In this document: in pieces, positions 1 through 6,831 of the stretch
How the letters are laid out: every line of letters starts with the position of its first letter
Numbering within the stretch: position 1 is the first letter of the stretch
NCBI GenBank assembly: GCA_027346035.1
Contig: DAIESZ010000260.1
Span: forward strand, 1 to 8,708
Direction of reading: 5' to 3'
Source: Propionibacteriaceae bacterium
GTDB lineage: Bacteria; Actinomycetota; Actinomycetes; Propionibacteriales; Propionibacteriaceae
DNA length: 8,708 nucleotides
Translations under genes and position numbers: made by a program
Notes under the pieces: generated by a model
Database searches by the model: none
The model's input: the letters and a program-made list of their open reading frames with translations, nothing else
Told to the model about the DNA's origin: nothing

Positions 1-1
1 G

Positions 2-193
2 GCGGGGGTCGGCGTCGAGATCCACGCCAAGCCCGGGGACACCGTGCGCGCGGGCCAACCGTTGCTCACGCTGCACACCGACACCCCCGAGGCCCTCGAC
101 CGCGCTTCCGAGGCGCTCTCGGGCGCAATCGAGATCGGCGGAGCCGCCCCAGCCGGGCGCCTCATCCTTGATCGGGTCGGTACACCTCACTGA
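2..193 (+). CDS. deoA: Thymidine (pyrimidine-nucleoside) phosphorylase, C-terminal end, 5' truncated
   Basis: Only the last 63 residues are present; the gene begins before the window and its TGA is at 191-193. The translated tail contains GVEIHAKPGDTV followed by AGQPLLTLHTDTPEAL, typical of the C-terminal beta-rich domain (PYNP_C) of pyrimidine-nucleoside phosphorylases, where a conserved 'hAk.GD.V..Gq.l..lht' pattern occurs. The family splits thymidine or deoxyuridine with phosphate into base plus 2-deoxyribose-1-phosphate in the cytoplasm (nucleoside salvage). The catalytic and phosphate-binding domains lie outside the window, so function rests on the tail only. The coding end overlaps the end of the convergent membrane-protein gene by 32 nt, so no separate terminator lies between them. 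A biotinyl/lipoyl-like domain of another enzyme is the main alternative, but the 'LTLHTD.PE' stretch favours the phosphorylase. Confidence 0.75.
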   Translation, partial: AGVGVEIHAKPGDTVRAGQPLLTLHTDTPEALDRASEALSGAIEIGGAAPAGRLILDRVGTPH

Positions 194-665
194 TCAGCTG
201 TCCGCCGACGGGCCGCTCGGCCCACGCGACCGCGCGGCGGGGCGGCTCGACCACCGGACGCACCCAGTCGAACTGGCCCTCCGGCGGAACGGGAGGGGGC
301 GGAGGAGGGGTCGGGACGATCGTCCGGGCGCGCCAGGCGGGCCGCCCGGGACCCGCTGCCCGCCTGGGTGGTGCGGTCGGCTCGAGCGCCACGGCACTCC
401 GCAGGGCTCCGCCTCGCAGCACCGGAGTCGGCTCGGCGTCCCACACGATCAGTCCGGTGGTCACCAGGCACACCAGACCGAGCGTCACGGCGAACGCGAC
501 CCGGGCAGCGTCGGGCCGGCCGAAGGCCCACATCAGCGCCGCGACCAGGCCCGTGTCGACCACGAGCGGCGCCCACGCCCGGCGGCGTCGATCGAGCACG
601 GCGCCGAGGGCACCGAACACCATGAAGTATGCGACGCCGTAGGCGGCGGCACGGATCAACTCCAT
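162..665 (-). CDS. Small integral membrane protein with proline-rich tail, function unknown
   Basis: The 167-residue protein starts at ATG 665-663, with a weak GGGA-like ribosome site about 8 nt upstream. I do not recognise a family. Three hydrophobic segments are visible (about residues 4-24, 32-48 and 54-75). The first two are separated by a basic loop DRRRR (25-29), which suggests that loop faces the cytoplasm by the positive-inside rule. From about residue 78 the protein is hydrophilic and rich in Pro, Arg and Ala, with a polyproline run at 118-128 (PTPPPPPPVPP) and a short aromatic stretch QFDWVRPV after it. Such a layout fits a membrane anchor carrying a disordered tail. The gene lies 129 nt downstream of cimA on the same strand and could be read through from it. 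The last 32 nt overlap the convergent deoA end. It could be an over-called GC-rich frame, but the membrane pattern and the conventional ATG favour a real gene. Confidence 0.6.
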   Translation of the reverse strand: MELIRAAAYGVAYFMVFGALGAVLDRRRRAWAPLVVDTGLVAALMWAFGRPDAARVAFAVTLGLVCLVTTGLIVWDAEPTPVLRGGALRSAVALEPTAPPRRAAGPGRPAWRARTIVPTPPPPPPVPPEGQFDWVRPVVEPPRRAVAWAERPVGGQLISEVYRPDQG

Positions 666-794
666 TTACGATCCCGGTTCGACGGCGGATCGGGCCGGCT
701 GGGTCGTCCGGCTCCGAGGAACAGGGACAGTGTTGCACTCACCACAGCTCCGCTCGCACGAAACACCCTGAGTGGCGGCGACTGGATGGTGAGC
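666..794. other. Intergenic spacer between cimA and the membrane-protein gene
   Basis: This 129-nt spacer lies after the cimA stop and before the membrane-protein start, both on the minus strand. It has no clear TAnnnT promoter box near the start codon and no strong GC hairpin followed by a T-run. Two short arm pairs are visible: GTGTT/AACAC (730-734 with 762-766) and CACTCA/TGAGTG (736-741 with 769-774). They cross each other, so only one can form as a simple hairpin, and both are short enough to be chance. Confidence 0.4.
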
Positions 795-2390
795 TCAGGC
801 GGCGGCCTGCCCGTAGCCCTTCACCAGGCCGAAGAGATAGCCGTCGGAGAGAGCCTCCCAGCTGGCCTCGATGACGTTCGTCCCCACCCCGACCGTGGTC
901 CAGGTGTGCGAGTCGTCGGTCATGTCGATGAGCACGCGCACGATCGCATCCGTGCCCAGGCTGCTGTCGAGGATCCGCACGCGGTAGTCGGTGAGCTCGT
1001 AGCCGGCCACTTGGGGGTGGGTGGGCGCGAGCGCCGCCGACAGGGCCGAGTTCAGGGCGTCGACCGGGCCGTTCCCGTCGCCGAGATAGCGGTGGGTCTG
1101 CCCGCCGGTGGTGAGCTTGACCGTCGCCTCGGAGTCGGTCTCGTTGTCACCACTGAGCTCGGTGTGCACGCGCCAGCTGTCGACCTGGAACGGCTTGTCG
1201 AGTTGGCCGAGCTCGTCGCGCAGCAGCAGTTCGAAACTCGCGTCGGCCGCCTCGTAGGAGTACCCCCCGGCCTCACGGTCCTTGATGACATTGGTGATCC
1301 GGGCCGCGATGTCGCGCTCGGACAGGTCGAATCCGAGTTGCTCACCCTTGATCTGCACGTTGGCGCGCCCGGACATGTCGGAGATCAGCATGCGCATGTC
1401 GTTGCCGACGAGCAGAGGATCGATGTGCTGGTAGAGGTTGGAGTCGACGCGGATCGCACTGGCGTGCAGGCCAGCCTTGTGCGCGAACGTCGAATGACCG
1501 ACGTAGGGCTGGCGGGCGGCGGGCGCCTGGTTGGCGATCTCGGCGATCGAGTGGGCAATGCGAGTCATGTCGGCCAGGCTGTGCTCCGGCACCAGCGGCC
1601 AGCCGTACTTGAGCTGCAGGTTGCCGATGACCGTGGTGAGGTCGGCGTTGCCCGTGCGCTCCCCGTAGCCGTTGATCGTGCCCTGCACGTGCATGGCGCC
1701 GGCGTCCACCGCGGCCAGCGTGTTGGCCACGGCGCACCCGGTGTCGTTGTGACAGTGGATGCCGATGTCGGCGCCGATCTGGGCGGCGGCCGAGACGATG
1801 TCCCCCATCCAACTCGGGAGCATGCCGCCGTTGGTGTCGCACAGCACGATCACCTCGGCCCCCGCCTCGGCCGCCACCCGCACCACCTCGAGCGAGTAGG
1901 CCGGGTTGTCGAGATAACCGTTGAAGAAGTGCTCGGCGTCGACGAAGACGTGCTTGCCCTCGGACACCAGGTGGCTCACCGTGTCGCGGACCATCTCGAG
2001 GTTCTCGTCGAGGGTGGTGCGCAATGCGTGGGTGACGTGCTTGTCGTGGCTCTTGGCGACGAGGCAGACGTAGTCGGTACCCGCGTCCCGGAGCGCGGCC
2101 ACGAGCGGATCGTCGGCAGCCCGGCCGCCCACCTTCCGGGTTGCCCCGAACGCGACCAGTTGCGAGTTCTTCAGCGAGAGCTCGCTCCGGGCGGCCTCGA
2201 AGAACGCCGTGTCGTTGGGGTTGGCGCCCGGCCACCCGCCCTCGATGAACGTGACGCCGAGGTCGTCGAGCAGTTCGGCGATACGCAGCTTGTCACCGAC
2301 GGTCAGCCGCAAACCCTCCTGCTGCGCGCCGTCGCGCAGGGTCGTGTCGTACACGTGGAACCGTTCCGGGCGAACGGGTTGAATCGTCAT
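795..2390 (-). CDS. cimA: (R)-citramalate synthase
   Basis: A 531-residue cytoplasmic enzyme of the 2-isopropylmalate/homocitrate synthase superfamily, condensing pyruvate and acetyl-CoA to (R)-citramalate, the entry to threonine-independent isoleucine synthesis. The TIM-barrel begins with YDTTLRDGAQQEG (residues 14-26; D15 metal ligand, R19 catalytic). It continues with IEGGWPG (49-55), where true LeuA enzymes differ, then VLCDTNGG (182-189), the metal-binding HCHNDTG (212-218) and GERTGNADL (243-251). The last about 140 residues match the LeuA-type allosteric dimer domain, where isoleucine feedback would act by family precedent. Length fits CimA (about 520-540), not the longer actinobacterial LeuA. 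The ATG at 2390 is chosen over upstream in-frame GTG codons because AGGAG (2400-2396) lies 5 nt before it and conserved sequence begins soon after. It follows ilvE by 174 nt on the same strand. A LeuA-like paralogue of other specificity is the alternative. Confidence 0.93.
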   Translation of the reverse strand: MTIQPVRPERFHVYDTTLRDGAQQEGLRLTVGDKLRIAELLDDLGVTFIEGGWPGANPNDTAFFEAARSELSLKNSQLVAFGATRKVGGRAADDPLVAALRDAGTDYVCLVAKSHDKHVTHALRTTLDENLEMVRDTVSHLVSEGKHVFVDAEHFFNGYLDNPAYSLEVVRVAAEAGAEVIVLCDTNGGMLPSWMGDIVSAAAQIGADIGIHCHNDTGCAVANTLAAVDAGAMHVQGTINGYGERTGNADLTTVIGNLQLKYGWPLVPEHSLADMTRIAHSIAEIANQAPAARQPYVGHSTFAHKAGLHASAIRVDSNLYQHIDPLLVGNDMRMLISDMSGRANVQIKGEQLGFDLSERDIAARITNVIKDREAGGYSYEAADASFELLLRDELGQLDKPFQVDSWRVHTELSGDNETDSEATVKLTTGGQTHRYLGDGNGPVDALNSALSAALAPTHPQVAGYELTDYRVRILDSSLGTDAIVRVLIDMTDDSHTWTTVGVGTNVIEASWEALSDGYLFGLVKGYGQAAA

Positions 2391-2395
2391 GACAG

Positions 2396-2400
2396 CTCCT
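2396..2400 (-). promoter_or_regulatory. Ribosome binding site of cimA
   Basis: AGGAG reads on the minus strand 5 nt before the ATG at 2390. It is the only good Shine-Dalgarno match in the area and decides the start against the 28-residue longer reading frame beginning at a GTG. Confidence 0.8.
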
Positions 2401-2413
2401 CGGGGCCGGATCT

Positions 2414-2530
2414 CAGGACGCGGGTGTCGATGGGTGGGAGTTGACGCCCGCCGCGGTGGCGCGACGCTGCGCACGCCCGAACCAGTGTGCTGCCTCGACC
2501 GGCGCCCGGGACGCCGATCTCGCGTCCTGG
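2414..2530 (-). repeat. Three-segment inverted repeat in the ilvE-cimA spacer (possible alternative hairpins)
   Basis: The 174-nt spacer has no recognisable promoter. On the minus strand a first segment CAGGACGCG (2529-2521) can pair over 9 bp with a distal CGCGTCCTG (2422-2414). The core of the same segment, GGACGC, can instead pair with a nearby GCGTCC (2514-2509) across a 7-nt loop, extended by two more pairs past one mismatch (arms 2522-2530 and 2506-2514). The two folds exclude each other, as in attenuators. There is no T-run after the local hairpin and I found no leader peptide rich in Ile, Leu or Val codons. In DNA this GC-rich such pairings can arise by chance. Confidence 0.35.
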
Positions 2531-2564
2531 ATGGTCGATCCGGGATGCGGCTGGCCTCTCCGGT

Positions 2565-3652
2565 TCAGAGCACCCGGCGCATCCAGCCGTGACTGTCGGC
2601 ACGGCGCCCGGACTGGATGTCGAGCAGCTGCTGGCGGATCTCCATGGTGTAGCGCCCCGGCGCTCCCGGCACCTGCAGATCGTCGGTGACCGAGCGGAAC
2701 CGGTTGATGGGCGTGACCACGGCGGCAGTTCCGCAGGCGAACACCTCGGTGATCCGGCCGGACGACACTCCCTCCCGCAGCTCGTCGATCGACAGCCGAC
2801 GCTCCTCCGGCTCCAGCCCGAGTTCGCGGGCCACCTGAAGGATGGAATCGCGGGTCACGCCCTCGAGGATGCTGCCGCTGAGTTCCGGTGTCACCAGCCG
2901 GCCGTCGCTCGTGACGACGAACATGTTCATGCCGCCCAGTTCTTCGATCCACCGCTGCTCGCGGCCGTCGAGGAACAGCACCTGGGAGCATCCCTGCTCG
3001 TAGGCCTGCTGCTGGGGCAACAGGGACGCCGCGTAGTTGCCCCCGCACTTGGCGGCGCCGGTGCCGCCCGGCGCGGCGCGGGTGAAATCGGTGCTGATCC
3101 AGATGTCGACCGGTTGCACACCTCCCCTGAAGTAGGCGCCGACCGGTGAGCGATGACCGCGTACAGCACCCGGTGGGCCGGGCGCACGCCGAGGAAGTTC
3201 TCGTTCGCGATCATGAAGGGCCGCAGGTAGAGGCTCTGGTCGGGCCCGCTCGGCACCCACCGTTGGTCGGCACGGACGAGCGCTTCGATGCTGTCCACGA
3301 AGTCCTCGGCCGGCAGTTCGGGCAGCGCGAGCCGCCGGGCCGACCGGGCGAAGCGCTCCGCGTTCTTCTCGGGCCGGAACAGCCACACCGACCCGTCGTC
3401 GTGCCGGTAGGCCTTCAGTCCCTCGAAGATCTCCTGGGCGTAGTGCAGCACCGCGGACGCCGGATCGATCTGGAAGGGTCCGTACGGTTGCACCCGCCCG
3501 TCGTGCCATCCGTCACCCTCGGTCCAGTCGGCCACCACCATGTGGTCGGTGAAATGCGTACCGAACCCGGGGTCGGCATGGACCGTCGCGATGTCGGCGT
3601 CCGACGCGTGGTGGTGGGGCTGGTGATCCACGGTGTCAAAGGTGAGGGCCAT
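2565..3652 (-). pseudogene. ilvE: Branched-chain amino acid aminotransferase, split by a one-base frameshift
   Basis: The last step of Leu, Ile and Val synthesis (PLP-dependent, fold type IV, cytoplasmic). Two frames together give one complete protein. The first, from ATG 3652, encodes HYAQEIFEGLKAYR (residues 70-83), LFRPEKNAERF (91-101) and LRPFMIANENFLGV (143-156) up to VLYAVIA (162-168). The second resumes with SPVGAYFRGG and carries the PLP lysine in GTGAAKCGGNYA (K202 of the joined protein), LGGMNMF, SGSILEGVTR and FACGTAAVVTPI, ending at TGA 2567-2565. The junction on the minus strand reads ATC GC-TCA CCG: one base is missing near 3149/3150, and any base there restores an Ala codon and a 362-residue protein of normal family length. 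Without it the first frame runs into unrelated sequence and stops at 2927 after 241 residues, losing the PLP lysine. The start is likely leaderless (see promoter). A sequencing or assembly error is the simplest explanation; a genuine mutation is possible. Confidence 0.9.
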
Positions 3653-3659
3653 GCACCGT

Positions 3660-3665
3660 ACTTTA
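3660..3665 (-). promoter_or_regulatory. Promoter -10 of ilvE, leaderless start
   Basis: TAAAGT on the minus strand fits the actinobacterial TAnnnT -10 box and ends exactly 7 nt before the ilvE ATG (3652), so transcription would begin at or next to the start codon. No Shine-Dalgarno sequence precedes the ATG, which agrees with a leaderless mRNA. No good -35 hexamer is seen; that region lies inside the hairpin 3671-3704. Confidence 0.6.
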
Positions 3666-3670
3666 GGCGA

Positions 3671-3704
3671 GCCGGGTGGAACCGGATGCCCGGCTCCACC
3701 CGGC
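3671..3704 (-). terminator. Long hairpin between the sugar operon and ilvE
   Basis: A 10-bp perfect stem, GCCGGGTGGA (3671-3680) with TCCACCCGGC (3695-3704), continues past a 1x1 mismatch into CCGG/CCGG (3682-3685 with 3690-3693) closing on a 4-nt loop. It lies 35 nt downstream of the ATPase stop and has no T-run on the minus strand, so it would be a tail-less terminator of the kind proposed for GC-rich actinobacteria. An overlapping alternative pairs GAGCCGGG (3669-3676) with CCCGGCTC (3689-3696). It also spans the -35 position of the ilvE promoter, so an operator role is possible. Confidence 0.5.
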
Positions 3705-3705
3705 A

Positions 3706-3729
3706 ATCGTCGCCCCTTCGGGCGGCGAT
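3706..3729 (-). terminator. Hairpin directly after the ABC ATPase gene
   Basis: Arms ATCGTCGCCC (3706-3715) and GGGCGGCGAT (3720-3729) form a 10-bp stem with a single non-Watson-Crick position and a 4-nt loop. It begins 9 nt after the stop codon at 3739. No T-run follows, but with the neighbouring 10+4 bp hairpin it makes a tandem pair, a plausible end for the sugar operon transcript and a shield for the ilvE promoter. Confidence 0.55.
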
Positions 3730-3738
3730 GCCCGACCG

Positions 3739-4566
3739 TCAGTGGCCCCGTTCCGCCCGACCGGTGGCGACCTGCTGACGGAACTGGGAGACCATGTAGT
3801 CCATCAGCTCGTCGAGCGACGTGTCGGCCGTGCGCTGATCGAGGGTCATGACCCCCTGCTGGATGACCGTGACGCGGTCGCAGAACTCGAACAGGTGGGT
3901 GTAGTTGTGGTCGACCACGATGATCGACACGCCCCGATTCCTGGACAGGTCCTTGATGAGGTCGATGATCAGCGCGGCCTCGCGGGCGCCCATCGCCGCC
4001 AGCGGCTCGTCGAGCAGGAGGATCTTCGTGTCCTCACGCCTGGACGCCCGCGCCACCGCGATGGCCTGTCGCTGCCCTCCCGAGAGGCTCTGGGCCGGGG
4101 CCTCGATGGTCGGGATGTCGACCCCCATGTCCGTGAGGTACTGCCTGGCGAGCTCCCGCATCCGCTTGTTGTTCAGCAGCCCGAGACGGCCACCCACGGT
4201 CAGCTCCCGGTTGAGGAACAGATTGTGGAAGATCGACAACTGGGGGATCAGCGCGAGGTCCTGGTAGACGGTCTCGATCCCGTGGGCGCGGGCGTCGTCG
4301 ACCGACGAGAAGCGCACCTGCTCGCCCTCGAGGAAGATGCGCCCCTGATCGGCCCGCTGGAAACCGGTGAGGATCTTCACGAGGGTGCTCTTGCCGGCCC
4401 CGTTGTCGCCGACCAGCCCGAGCACCTCGCCGCGGTGCAGCACCATGTCGATGCCCTGCAGCACCCGCACCGCGCCGAAGCTCTTGTGAATCCCCTCCAG
4501 CCGCAGGATCTCATCGGTGTCGTGACGCTCGACAGCCGCGCTGTCGCTGGTGGTGGCGGTGGTCAC
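3739..4566 (-). CDS. CUT2-type sugar ABC transporter, single-domain ATP-binding protein
   Basis: A 275-residue ABC ATPase that would dimerise on the inner face of the membrane and power sugar import. Visible are Walker A GDNGAGKST (residues 53-61), Q-loop Gln in VYQDLALIP (Q102), signature LSGGQRQ (161-167), Walker B ILLLDE (182-187) and the switch histidine in VVDHNY (H220). The length shows one nucleotide-binding domain, like FrcA, rather than the fused double domain of RbsA/XylG (about 500). After Walker B the sequence is PLAAMG where relatives often have PTAALG. The GTG start at 4566 is set by AGGAG 6 nt upstream (4573-4577) and shares the GTGA overlap with the permease stop, so translation is probably coupled; a longer upstream frame is just overlap with the permease gene. 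The substrate cannot be read from this subunit; a ribose-, fructose- or inositol-like sugar is the family range. Confidence 0.92.
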   Translation of the reverse strand: MTTATTSDSAAVERHDTDEILRLEGIHKSFGAVRVLQGIDMVLHRGEVLGLVGDNGAGKSTLVKILTGFQRADQGRIFLEGEQVRFSSVDDARAHGIETVYQDLALIPQLSIFHNLFLNRELTVGGRLGLLNNKRMRELARQYLTDMGVDIPTIEAPAQSLSGGQRQAIAVARASRREDTKILLLDEPLAAMGAREAALIIDLIKDLSRNRGVSIIVVDHNYTHLFEFCDRVTVIQQGVMTLDQRTADTSLDELMDYMVSQFRQQVATGRAERGH

Positions 4567-5630
4567 TTGGATCTCCTTCCCTTGGACCCGCCGCGTCGTT
4601 GCGTGACACGGCTCAGCTGCACGTTGACCGCCATCGCGACGAGGATCGCGATGCCGAGGATCAGCACGAAGGCGTTGGCGTTGATCCCCTTGAGGGTGAA
4701 CCCGACGTAGAGGATGCCGAACACGGTCGCGCCGATGACGGCTCCGATCTGGGTGCCCCGGCCTCCGGTGGTCGCCGTGCCACCGATGACCGCGGCGGCC
4801 ATCGCGTAGAACATCTCGGTGGTGCCGGGATCGCCGGGATCGATGGTTCCGACCCGGGTGGCGTCGATGATGCCCACGAGGGTGGCGAGGACGCCCGACA
4901 TGACGAACGCCCACACGATCACCCGCTTCACCGGGATGCCGGCCTCGGCGGCACCGGTGCGGTTGCCGCCGGTGGCGGTGATGTGCAGCCCCATCCTGCT
5001 GCGGTGAAGGATCAGGTACATGACGATCAGCATCGCCAGGGCCCAGAGGATCTCCGACCATCTGCCCAGCCCGAAGATCTTCTCGACCGTTGTCCCGGTG
5101 GTCGGCATCGTCGCCTCATTGGCGTTCGTTACGACCAGCATGATGCCGTCGAGCGCGAACAGCGTGCCGAGCGTCGTGATGAACGACGGCAGTCCGAAAA
5201 CCACCACGATCAACCCGTTGACGACTCCGATCAGGGCGCCCACGACCAGGGTGATGAGGATCGCGACCAACAGCGGCACCCCGGCGCTGAACAGTGCCTG
5301 GGTGACGAACGGCATGAAAATGAAGATCGTGCCGGCGGAAAGGTCCATCTCTCCCAGCGTCAGGAGCATCACCTCACCGAAGCTGATCACCGCGACGGGC
5401 GCGATGAAGTCGACCAGAGTGACGATGTTGAATTCGGTGAGGAACTGCGGCGAGGTGGCGCCGAAATAGACGAACAGGATCACCGCGACGACGAACACCG
5501 CGAATTCCTGCCGTTCGACGACGGTACGCCAATCCCAGCGTGACCCCCTCACGACATCGGGCGCGGCGCCTTTGGAGCCGTGAGGGTCTGTGGCGGGCTC
5601 CAGGGTGGTTTCAGAGCGTCGACTGGTCAT
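4563..5630 (-). CDS. CUT2-type sugar ABC transporter permease (RbsC/FrcC family)
   Basis: A 355-residue polytopic membrane protein with about nine to ten hydrophobic segments (first about 43-58, last about 320-337) between a polar N-terminus and a basic C-terminus QRRGGSKGRRSK. Family marks are GEMDLSAG (93-100, the GxxDLSxG motif of BPD_transp_2 permeases), the GVVNG turn (135-139), TGGNRTGAAEAGIPVKR (220-236, the cytoplasmic loop that contacts the ATPase) and GGTATTGGRGT (283-293). Only one permease gene is present, as usual for CUT2 importers that form a permease homodimer. The ATG at 5630 follows the binding-protein stop by a single nucleotide and has no strong ribosome site of its own, so translation is probably coupled; the 3' end overlaps the ATPase start by 4 nt. 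Transported sugar unknown. Confidence 0.92.
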   Translation of the reverse strand: MTSRRSETTLEPATDPHGSKGAAPDVVRGSRWDWRTVVERQEFAVFVVAVILFVYFGATSPQFLTEFNIVTLVDFIAPVAVISFGEVMLLTLGEMDLSAGTIFIFMPFVTQALFSAGVPLLVAILITLVVGALIGVVNGLIVVVFGLPSFITTLGTLFALDGIMLVVTNANEATMPTTGTTVEKIFGLGRWSEILWALAMLIVMYLILHRSRMGLHITATGGNRTGAAEAGIPVKRVIVWAFVMSGVLATLVGIIDATRVGTIDPGDPGTTEMFYAMAAAVIGGTATTGGRGTQIGAVIGATVFGILYVGFTLKGINANAFVLILGIAILVAMAVNVQLSRVTQRRGGSKGRRSK

Positions 5631-5631
5631 G

Positions 5632-6807
5632 TCACACCGTGATCTTCGCCGGGCGGCTCAGGATCTTCTCGCTGTTGCTGGATCCCTCGAAGCGGGTCTG
5701 CTTCGACAGGTAGGGATCGACCGTGCTCTGGGTGACGATGGTCAGGCCAGTGTCGGTGTCGCACGGCAGCATCAGGCCGCCCGAGATGTTGTACATGAAC
5801 AACTGCACCACCGGGACGAAGCCCTGCAGGTAGGCCTGCTGGTCGATCGTGTACAACAGGGACCCGTCCTTGAGCCCGTTGAGCACCGGGGTGGAGACGT
5901 CCCATCCGGCTCCGCCGACCTTGCCCTTGAGGCTGTACTTCTTGATGGCGTCGGCCACCGCCTCCGAACTGCCGTCGTCAACGGCGACCATGAACTTCGC
6001 GTTGGTGTGGCCCTGATACCACGCGTCGACGGCGGTGAACTCCTGGGTCAGCAGTGCTCCGGTGGCGACCGTGGCGACGTTCACCCCGGCCGGCTTGAGC
6101 ACCGAGATGATTCCGTCGAGGCGGGGCTGGATGTTCAGGGTGCCCGGCGTGGCGATCATGCCGCCCACCAGGTCACCGCTCTTGACAGCACCGTCGGACA
6201 GCAACCGCTGGGCCAGCTTCTGGCCGGCCACGTAGTTGTCCTGGCCGACGTAGGACAGGTAGTGGTTGTTCTGCAGGTTCTGGGTGGCGTCGGCGTTGTA
6301 GGCGATGACGGGGATGCCCTTGGCGAGCGCGCTGTTGATCGGCCCGACGAAGGCCTTGTTGTCGATCACCGCCACCGCGATCCCGTCGACATTGGCCGCG
6401 ATCGCCGTGTTCATCGCGGTCACCATGTCGCTCGGCACCGAGTTCGTGGAGCCCGTCCAGGAATACGTGCACCCGAGCAGGTCGCACGCGTCCTCGATGC
6501 CGTACCGGGTGGGGGTGAAGAAGGGGTTGGTGGTCACGTGGTTGATGAAGGCGAACTTGTAGGTGGGGTGTTGCGGCCAGGGGTCCTTCCCCTGGGAGAA
6601 TCCGGAGGTCGATGTTCCCGTGGGATTCGATGCGTTCGACGCGTTGGCGCCGCACGCGGCGAGAACGGTGCCCAGCAATGGGACGGCGGCCGCGATTCCA
6701 GCGGTCCGCAGCACACGTCGACGCGAGGGTTCGATGACCGACCGATCGACCTCGCCCGAACCGTCGGACTGCCCGCTCAAGTCCCCGTTACCCGCGACAT
6801 TACTCAT
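5632..6807 (-). CDS. Sugar ABC transporter substrate-binding lipoprotein (Tat-type signal)
   Basis: A 391-residue type-1 periplasmic-binding-protein fold (Peripla_BP_4, CUT2 class), first gene of the importer operon. A polar N-terminal extension of about 27 residues precedes SRRRVLRTAG (28-37), a twin-arginine motif, then a hydrophobic stretch and lipobox LAAC (49-52), so the mature protein should be lipid-anchored at C52. A Ser/Asn/Thr-rich linker follows to about residue 75. The fold starts at YKFAFINHVTTNPFF (83-97). VDGIAVAVID and GIPVIAYNAD form the first hinge side, LSYVGQDNYVAGQ and the late TIDQQAYLQGFVPV are typical of sugar binders. The ATG at 6807 is fixed by AGGAGG 7 nt upstream; a 37-residue longer frame would start upstream of the proposed transcription start. 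The exact ligand cannot be deduced. Export folded via Tat is inferred from the motif only. Confidence 0.92.
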   Translation of the reverse strand: MSNVAGNGDLSGQSDGSGEVDRSVIEPSRRRVLRTAGIAAAVPLLGTVLAACGANASNASNPTGTSTSGFSQGKDPWPQHPTYKFAFINHVTTNPFFTPTRYGIEDACDLLGCTYSWTGSTNSVPSDMVTAMNTAIAANVDGIAVAVIDNKAFVGPINSALAKGIPVIAYNADATQNLQNNHYLSYVGQDNYVAGQKLAQRLLSDGAVKSGDLVGGMIATPGTLNIQPRLDGIISVLKPAGVNVATVATGALLTQEFTAVDAWYQGHTNAKFMVAVDDGSSEAVADAIKKYSLKGKVGGAGWDVSTPVLNGLKDGSLLYTIDQQAYLQGFVPVVQLFMYNISGGLMLPCDTDTGLTIVTQSTVDPYLSKQTRFEGSSNSEKILSRPAKITV

Positions 6808-6814
6808 GACCCAG

Positions 6815-6820
6815 CCTCCT
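6815..6820 (-). promoter_or_regulatory. Strong ribosome binding site of the binding-protein gene
   Basis: AGGAGG on the minus strand, 7 nt before ATG 6807, is the strongest Shine-Dalgarno match in the window. It fits the high expression expected of a binding protein relative to its permease and fixes the start codon. Confidence 0.85.
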
Positions 6821-6831
6821 TGCTTCGGTCG

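Noticed and set aside
280..320. G-rich low-complexity run suggesting a repeat or quadruplex
   Set aside because: It is the codon run for the polyproline stretch of the membrane protein read on the opposite strand; a separate role is not supported.
168..2444. 758-residue open frame on the plus strand
   Set aside because: It runs antisense through the membrane-protein gene and cimA, is rich in Arg, Gly, His and Val typical of GC-rich shadow frames, has no family motif, and conflicts with the clear cimA on the other strand.
3141..3160. Programmed ribosomal frameshift in ilvE
   Set aside because: No slippery heptamer, stop-codon context or following pseudoknot is visible at the junction, and this enzyme family is not known to use recoding. 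A missing base explains it better.
4570..5061. N-terminal extension of the ABC ATPase to 440 residues
   Set aside because: The extra sequence is the permease gene read in another frame; the GTG at 4566 has AGGAG at good distance and is followed by normal ATPase sequence.
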